Assembly: GCA_023391315.1 (NCBI GenBank)
Contig: JAEWBD010000175.1
Location: 1 to 12,015 of the forward strand
Origin: Bacteroidota bacterium
GTDB taxonomy: Bacteria > Bacteroidota > Bacteroidia > Chitinophagales > Chitinophagaceae
Length of the DNA: 12,015 nucleotides
Reading direction: 5' to 3'
Shown here: positions 7,738-12,015 of the stretch, in pieces
Position numbering within the stretch: position 1 is the first letter of the stretch
Layout: every line of letters starts with the position of its first letter
Program-made: the position numbers and the translations under genes
Notes under the pieces: model-generated
Database searches by the model: none
Told to the model about the DNA's origin: nothing
The model's input: only the letters and a program-made list of their open reading frames with translations

Positions 7738-7779
7738 ATGAACATTGAACGAATTTCTTAAAATTATAAAACAACAAGA

Positions 7780-9459
7780 ATGGCTGACAATGTTTATGAC
7801 GCAATTGTAATCGGCTCCGGCATTAGCGGTGGCTGGGCTGCCAAAGAACTTTCTGAAAAAGGTTTAAAAGTCATCATGCTGGAACGTGGCATGGATATTA
7901 AACACGTTACTGATTACAAAAGTACAAACAAAGACCCCTGGGAGTTTCCCCATCGCGGCGGCAGAACGCAACAGATGATAAAAGATTATCCTGTTTTGCG
8001 CAGAGATTATCCTCTTAATGAAATGAATCTTGACTGGTGGGCAAGCGATATCGACAGCCCTTATACAGAAGTCAAGCGCTTCGACTGGTTCCGCGGTTAT
8101 CATGTGGGTGGCCGCTCATTGATGTGGGGCCGGCAGAGTTATCGCTGGAGCGACTGGGATTTTGAAGCAAATGCCAAAGAAGGCATTGCCATCGACTGGC
8201 CGGTTCGTTATAAAGAAATAGCGCCCTGGTATGATTATGTAGAACAGTTTGCCGGTATTAGCGGCAACGCCGATGGCTTGCCTCAATTGCCCGATGGAAA
8301 GTTTATGCCGCCCATGGATATGACCTGCGTTGAAAAAGATGTGGCAGCGCGTATAAAAGATCATTATAAGGGCACAAGGGCCATGATAATGGGCCGCACC
8401 GCCAATATCACAAAGCCCATACAGGAAAGAACCAATTGTCAGTACAGGAATAAATGCTGGCTCGGCTGCCCGTTTGGCGGCTACTTCAGCACACAATCTT
8501 CTACATTGCCGGCTGCCATGAAAACCAATAACCTCACGGTTCGGCCATGGGCCATTGTTACAAAAATTTTATACGATAAAGATACAAAGCGTGCTACAGG
8601 CGTTGAGATATTGGATGCCCAGGATAATAAAACGTATGAGTATAAAGCAAAGATCGTTTTCCTCAATGCATCTGCTTTAAACAGTGCCTGGATATTGATG
8701 AATTCTGCCACTGATATCTGGCCGGAGGGCCTTGGCAGCAGTAGCGGCGAATTAGGCCACAACGTTATGGACCATCATCTTGGCGTTGGCGCTTCCGGGT
8801 TGGTGGAAGGCTATGAAGATAAATACTATTATGGCCGCAGGCCTAATGGTGTTTACATTCCGCGTTACAGGAATTATTTTGGTGATAAACGCGATTACCT
8901 GCGTGGCTTTGGTTACCAGGGTGGTGGCAGCCGCCAGGGCTGGAGCCGTGAAATCGCTGAACTGAATATTGGCGCTGCTTATAAAGATGCATTGACAGAA
9001 CCCGGTAACTGGACAATGGGTATGGGCGGTTTTGGTGAGATGCTGCCTGACCACAGCAATAAGATCACCCTCGATAAAAATAAAAAGGATAAATGGGGGC
9101 TGAATGTTTTATCTTTTGATGTGGAGCTGAAAGATAACGAACTGAAGATGCGTAAAGACATGAAAGATGATGCCATAGAAATGCTCACTGTTGCCGGCGT
9201 TAAAAATGTTTCCGGCTGGGATGGCGATGGCACACCGGGCCGTGGCATTCACGAAATGGGCACGGCACGCATGGGCGCCGATCCTAAAACTTCAGTACTT
9301 AATAAATGGAACCAGGTTTGGGATGCACCTAATGTATTTGTTACCGATGGCGCTTTTATGGTAAGCTCAAACTGTTGCAATCCATCACTTACTTATATGG
9401 CATTTACAGCCCGCGCAGCCGATCACGCTGTTAGCGAATTGAAGAAACAAAATCTCTGA
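7780..9459 (+). CDS. GMC-family FAD-dependent dehydrogenase, copy 1 (gluconate/glucoside dehydrogenase type)
   Basis: A 559-residue flavoprotein of the glucose-methanol-choline superfamily that oxidises a sugar or polyol hydroxyl. It has an N-terminal FAD-binding motif GSGISGGWAAKEL (12-24) with E35 before RG, a central GYHVGGRSLMWGRQ (106-119), a GMC C-terminal domain with GIHEMGTARMG (489-499, catalytic His491), an FAD-contacting VTDGAFM (521-527) and CNPSLTYM (533-540, Asn534). C220, C226 and C230 form Cx5CxxxCP, resembling the Fe-S-binding cysteines reported in membrane-bound FAD glucose dehydrogenases. There is no signal peptide; relatives reach the periplasm by hitch-hiking on a Tat-signal small subunit, which is absent here. 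ATG 7780 puts the FAD motif near the N-terminus, as is normal. It is the first of three tandem paralogues. Oxidation at C3 of a glycoside is plausible but unproven. Confidence 0.93.
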   Translation: MADNVYDAIVIGSGISGGWAAKELSEKGLKVIMLERGMDIKHVTDYKSTNKDPWEFPHRGGRTQQMIKDYPVLRRDYPLNEMNLDWWASDIDSPYTEVKRFDWFRGYHVGGRSLMWGRQSYRWSDWDFEANAKEGIAIDWPVRYKEIAPWYDYVEQFAGISGNADGLPQLPDGKFMPPMDMTCVEKDVAARIKDHYKGTRAMIMGRTANITKPIQERTNCQYRNKCWLGCPFGGYFSTQSSTLPAAMKTNNLTVRPWAIVTKILYDKDTKRATGVEILDAQDNKTYEYKAKIVFLNASALNSAWILMNSATDIWPEGLGSSSGELGHNVMDHHLGVGASGLVEGYEDKYYYGRRPNGVYIPRYRNYFGDKRDYLRGFGYQGGGSRQGWSREIAELNIGAAYKDALTEPGNWTMGMGGFGEMLPDHSNKITLDKNKKDKWGLNVLSFDVELKDNELKMRKDMKDDAIEMLTVAGVKNVSGWDGDGTPGRGIHEMGTARMGADPKTSVLNKWNQVWDAPNVFVTDGAFMVSSNCCNPSLTYMAFTARAADHAVSELKKQNL

Positions 9460-9462
9460 TTC

Positions 9463-9543
9463 AATTTGAAAATTTGAAGATGCGCTGATTTTGAAAATGC
9501 GTTCTTAGCATATCACAACTGTTCATTTTCAAATTTTCAATTT
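9463..9543. repeat. AT-rich intergenic inverted repeat between GMC copies 1 and 2
   Basis: The left arm TTGAAAATTTGAAGATG (9466-9482) and right arm CATTTTCAAATTTTCAA (9524-9540) match at 16 of 17 paired positions. An inner CGC/GCG pairing (9483-9485 with 9499-9501) nests inside. The first 20 bases, 9463-9482, recur exactly at 11284-11303. The repeat fills almost the whole spacer and its right arm ends 14 bases before the next start codon. It may be a dispersed repeat or an RNA hairpin affecting expression of the downstream gene. Confidence 0.8.
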
Positions 9544-9554
9544 TCCTAATTGAA

Positions 9555-11285
9555 ATGCCACAAGACAGCAGTATAAATATTAATTCCGGCGGTGCTCAGC
9601 AAAACGCATACGATGCCATCGTTATCGGCAGCGGCATTAGTGGTGGCTGGGCTGCCAAAGAGTTATGTGAAAAAGGATTGAAAACGCTGGTGCTGGAGCG
9701 TGGCCGCGATGTAAAGCATATCAAAGATTATCCAACAGCCAATCTTGCACCGTGGGAATTAAAACACCGTGGTTCAATTACAAGGGAGACACAATTGCGG
9801 AACCCGCTGATATCGAGGGCTGCAGGTTATGGTGAAGACGACCAGCATTTCTTTGTAAACGATGATGATCATCCTTACATACAGGAAAAGCCTTTCGACT
9901 GGATTCGCGGTTACCAGGTTGGCGGGAAAAGCTTAACCTGGGGCAGATGCACCCAGCGCTGGAGTGATTTTGAATTTACCGGTCCGCAACGTTTTGGCTA
10001 TGGATGGGATTGGCCCATCCGCTATGCAGATGTTGCGCCCTGGTATTCACATGTTGAAAAATTTATTGGTGTTTGTGGCAGTAAAGACGGCCTGGAAGCC
10101 ATGCCCGATGGCGAATTCCTTCCGCCATTTGAGTTGAATTGCGTTGAACAACATTTAAAAGAAAGTATCTTAAAAAATTACGGAAACCGCTACCTCGTTC
10201 ATGCCCGTTGGGCGCATTTAACACACCCGGATCAGGTACATATTAACCAGGGGAGAGGCCAATGCCAGGCAAGAAATTTATGCATGCGCGGATGCCCGTT
10301 TGGTGGTTATTTCAGCTCCAATTCATCCACTTTGCCCTGGGCTGAAAAGACAGGCAATTTAACCGTACGGCCATTCTCCGTTGTTCATTCAATTATATAT
10401 GACGAACAGAAACAAAAGGCAAGCGGCGTGCGGGTTATCGATACCAATACAAAGCAAGCCACTGAATATTTTGCGAAAATAATTTTTGTAAATGGCTCAG
10501 CCCTAAACAGTAATCTTATCCTGCTGAATTCTACATCCAACCGTTTCCCAAATGGTTTGGGGAATGATAGCGGGTTGCTGGGAAAATATATCTGCCATCA
10601 TAACTATCGCGGCTGGATGAATGGAGAAATTGATGGCTTTACCGATACCTATTATTACGGCCGTAATCCAACAGATGCGATCATTGCCAATTATCGTAAC
10701 CTGCATACAATAGATACAGATTTCGTTGGTGGTTATACAACTTATTGCGGTGCTCACCGCGAGAGGAACAATGGTGAAAATTGCCCGCAACAAATAGGTG
10801 CAGCATATAAAGAAAGTATGACGGAGCCGGGCGGCTGGACTGTATATGCTTACCTGCAGGGCGAAACCATTCCCAAGGAAAAAAATCATGTACGTTTAAG
10901 TGCTGATAAAAAAGATCAATGGGGCATTCCATTATTAATTACTTCTGTTGAATATGATGATAATGATGAAAAATTATTGAATGATTTCTTTGTACAAACC
11001 GAAGAAATGTTTTCAAAAGCAGGCGTAAAAAACATAGAACATTGGGATAGCAAGCAAGCGCCTGGTTTGGATATTCATGAAATGGGTGGATGCAGGATGG
11101 GCAGCGACCCCAAAACATCTGTTTTGGATAAATGGAATGCCGTTCATGCCTGCAAAAATGTTTTTGTAACAGATGGCGCCTGCATGACGAGCACCGGTAA
11201 TCAAAGCCCAAGCATTTTGTATATGACTTTAACGGCAAGGGCAGCAAATTATGCGGTGGAACAACTAAAGAAACAAAACATATAA
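9555..11285 (+). CDS. GMC-family FAD-dependent dehydrogenase, copy 2 (catalytic-pair Asn replaced by Ser)
   Basis: A 576-residue paralogue of copy 1, with 13 or so extra residues before the FAD motif (DSSININSGGAQQN). FAD-binding GSGISGGWAAKEL is at 26-38 and E48 precedes RG. GYQVGGKSLTWGR is at 119-131. The Cx5CxxxCP cluster is at C237, C243 and C247. The C-terminal domain has DIHEMGGCRMG (506-516, His508) and FVTDGACM (537-544). In an ungapped alignment, Asn534 of copy 1 corresponds to Ser551 here (GNQSPSILYM), so one member of the usual His/Asn active-site pair is changed. There is no signal peptide, so export again probably needs a partner subunit. It follows copy 1 by 95 bases and precedes copy 3 by 79. 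Copies 1 and 3 share several stretches that copy 2 lacks, which suggests a shifted substrate or reaction. Still an intact gene with no frameshift. Confidence 0.92.
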   Translation: MPQDSSININSGGAQQNAYDAIVIGSGISGGWAAKELCEKGLKTLVLERGRDVKHIKDYPTANLAPWELKHRGSITRETQLRNPLISRAAGYGEDDQHFFVNDDDHPYIQEKPFDWIRGYQVGGKSLTWGRCTQRWSDFEFTGPQRFGYGWDWPIRYADVAPWYSHVEKFIGVCGSKDGLEAMPDGEFLPPFELNCVEQHLKESILKNYGNRYLVHARWAHLTHPDQVHINQGRGQCQARNLCMRGCPFGGYFSSNSSTLPWAEKTGNLTVRPFSVVHSIIYDEQKQKASGVRVIDTNTKQATEYFAKIIFVNGSALNSNLILLNSTSNRFPNGLGNDSGLLGKYICHHNYRGWMNGEIDGFTDTYYYGRNPTDAIIANYRNLHTIDTDFVGGYTTYCGAHRERNNGENCPQQIGAAYKESMTEPGGWTVYAYLQGETIPKEKNHVRLSADKKDQWGIPLLITSVEYDDNDEKLLNDFFVQTEEMFSKAGVKNIEHWDSKQAPGLDIHEMGGCRMGSDPKTSVLDKWNAVHACKNVFVTDGACMTSTGNQSPSILYMTLTARAANYAVEQLKKQNI

Positions 11286-11355
11286 TTTGAAAATTTGAAG
11301 ATGTGCTACTGTGAAAATGCACAGCCTCAAATCATTTTCAAATTCACAAATTTTC
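11284..11355. repeat. AT-rich intergenic inverted repeat between GMC copies 2 and 3
   Basis: AATTTGAAAATTTGAAGATG (11284-11303) is identical to 9463-9482 and overlaps the stop codon of copy 2. Its right arm CATTTTCAAATT (11333-11344) pairs at 11 of 12 positions, followed by a second, looser copy CACAAATTTTC (11345-11355). An inner TGTGC (11302-11306) pairs with GCACA (11319-11323). It is the same element as in the previous spacer, diverged in the loop and right arm. Confidence 0.78.
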
Positions 11356-11364
11356 GAGTTAAAA

Positions 11365-12015
11365 ATGCCACAAGACAGCAGTATAAATATTAATTCCGGT
11401 GGTGTTCAGCAAAACACGTATGATGCCATTGTTATCGGCAGCGGCATCAGCGGTGGCTGGGCTGCCAAAGAGCTTTGTGATCATGGCATTAAAACTTTAT
11501 TGATTGAACGTGGTAAAAATGTAGTGCATTTAAAAGATTATCCAACGGCTACAAAAGCGCCGTGGGAATTTCCGCACCGCGGAGAAATGCCTTTGCAGGT
11601 TACACAGGAAAATCCTGTTGTTTCCAGGTGCTATGCTTTTGGCGAGGCCACACAGCATTTCTTTGTAAAGGATAAAGAGCATCCATACATTCAACAAAAG
11701 CCCTTCGACTGGATTCGCGGTTACCAGGTGGGCGGTAAATCTTTGCTTTGGGCAAGACAAACGCAACGCTGGAGCAAATTTGATTTTGAAGGCCCGGCAC
11801 GTGATGGCTATGCGGTTGACTGGCCAATTCGTTACAATGATCTTGCGCCCTGGTATTCGCATGTAGAAAAGTTTGCAGGTATCAGCGGTAATTATGATGG
11901 CCTCGAAACCCTGCCTGACAGCGAGTTTCTTCCTGCATGGGAAATGAATTGTGTTGAAAAAGATATAGCGCAAAAAATAAATGCGGCCTATAAAGACAGG
12001 AATGTAGTGCAGGGC
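11365..12015 (+). CDS. GMC-family FAD-dependent dehydrogenase, copy 3, truncated by window end
   Basis: The first 217 codons of a third GMC paralogue; the frame is open to the window edge with no stop, so the gene continues beyond it. It opens with the same extension as copy 2 (MPQDSSININSGG), identical over the first 35 bases. The FAD motif GSGISGGWAAKEL lies at 26-38, E48 precedes RG, and FDWIRGYQVGGKSLLWARQ occupies about 114-132. It shares with copy 1 the stretches PWEFPHRG, KFAGISGN (QFAGISGN in copy 1) and CVEKD, where copy 2 differs, so it reads as intermediate between the two. The Cys cluster and the C-terminal His and Asn/Ser lie outside the window, so its catalytic state cannot be judged. 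No signal peptide. Probably a periplasmic sugar or glycoside dehydrogenase subunit like its neighbours. Confidence 0.92.
   Translation, partial: MPQDSSININSGGVQQNTYDAIVIGSGISGGWAAKELCDHGIKTLLIERGKNVVHLKDYPTATKAPWEFPHRGEMPLQVTQENPVVSRCYAFGEATQHFFVKDKEHPYIQQKPFDWIRGYQVGGKSLLWARQTQRWSKFDFEGPARDGYAVDWPIRYNDLAPWYSHVEKFAGISGNYDGLETLPDSEFLPAWEMNCVEKDIAQKINAAYKDRNVVQG

Noticed and set aside
7738..7761. Seven-codon upstream frame (ATG to TAA) before GMC copy 1
   Set aside because: Too short to distinguish from chance; it encodes no run of regulatory amino acids and no attenuator structure with a T run follows it.
9524..9545. Right arm of the GMC1/GMC2 spacer repeat read as an intrinsic terminator with trailing TTTT
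   Set aside because: The stem is almost all A-T with no GC core and ends 14 bases from the next start codon; a terminator there would shut off a gene that appears to belong to the same unit, so repeat or regulatory hairpin is the better call.

Overview
The window reads as an accessory carbohydrate/lipid-catabolism region of a Bacteroidota chromosome, probably Chitinophagaceae-like. The grounds are the end of a SusD/RagB gene, moderate AT richness, A-rich leaders without Shine-Dalgarno sequences, Tat-exported enzymes, and AT-rich inverted repeats between genes of a type I associate with this phylum. The family placement is inference. No RNA gene, insertion sequence, CRISPR array or phage gene was found.

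Layout. (1) 2-3849, plus strand: the C-terminal 111 residues of a SusD-type outer-membrane glycan-binding lipoprotein, a possible 47-residue single-span membrane protein, a Tat-exported phosphocholine-specific phospholipase C with an unusual coiled-coil insertion, and a secreted SGNH/GDSL hydrolase. (2) 4005-4040: a strong bidirectional terminator between convergent genes. (3) 5223-4063, minus strand: a cytoplasmic Gfo/Idh/MocA oxidoreductase. It diverges across a 207-base promoter region from (4) 5431-7634, plus strand: an MFS transporter overlapping by one base (TAATG) a Tat-exported xylose-isomerase-like TIM-barrel protein. (5) 7780 to the end, plus strand: three tandem FAD-dependent GMC oxidoreductases of the gluconate/glucoside dehydrogenase type, the third cut by the window edge.

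Working model (inference). Regions 3-5 look like a sugar-oxidation locus. GMC flavoproteins oxidise a glycoside or sugar in the periplasm, possibly at C3 to a 3-keto sugar. The exported TIM-barrel protein isomerises or cleaves the oxidised product, the MFS permease imports it, and the cytoplasmic NAD(P)-dependent Gfo/Idh enzyme reduces it. The usual partners, a Tat-signal small subunit (gluconate 2-dehydrogenase subunit 3) and a cytochrome c, are not in the window and may lie downstream. Regions 1-2 look like a separate unit that pairs a SusD binder with a lipid-headgroup hydrolase and an esterase.

Most worth a second look: the tandem GMC array, in which the second copy has Ser where the first has the family's catalytic Asn; the near-identical 5' ends of copies two and three; the paired repeat hairpins in the GMC spacers, one with a compensatory base change; and the possible phospholipid-directed SusD locus.
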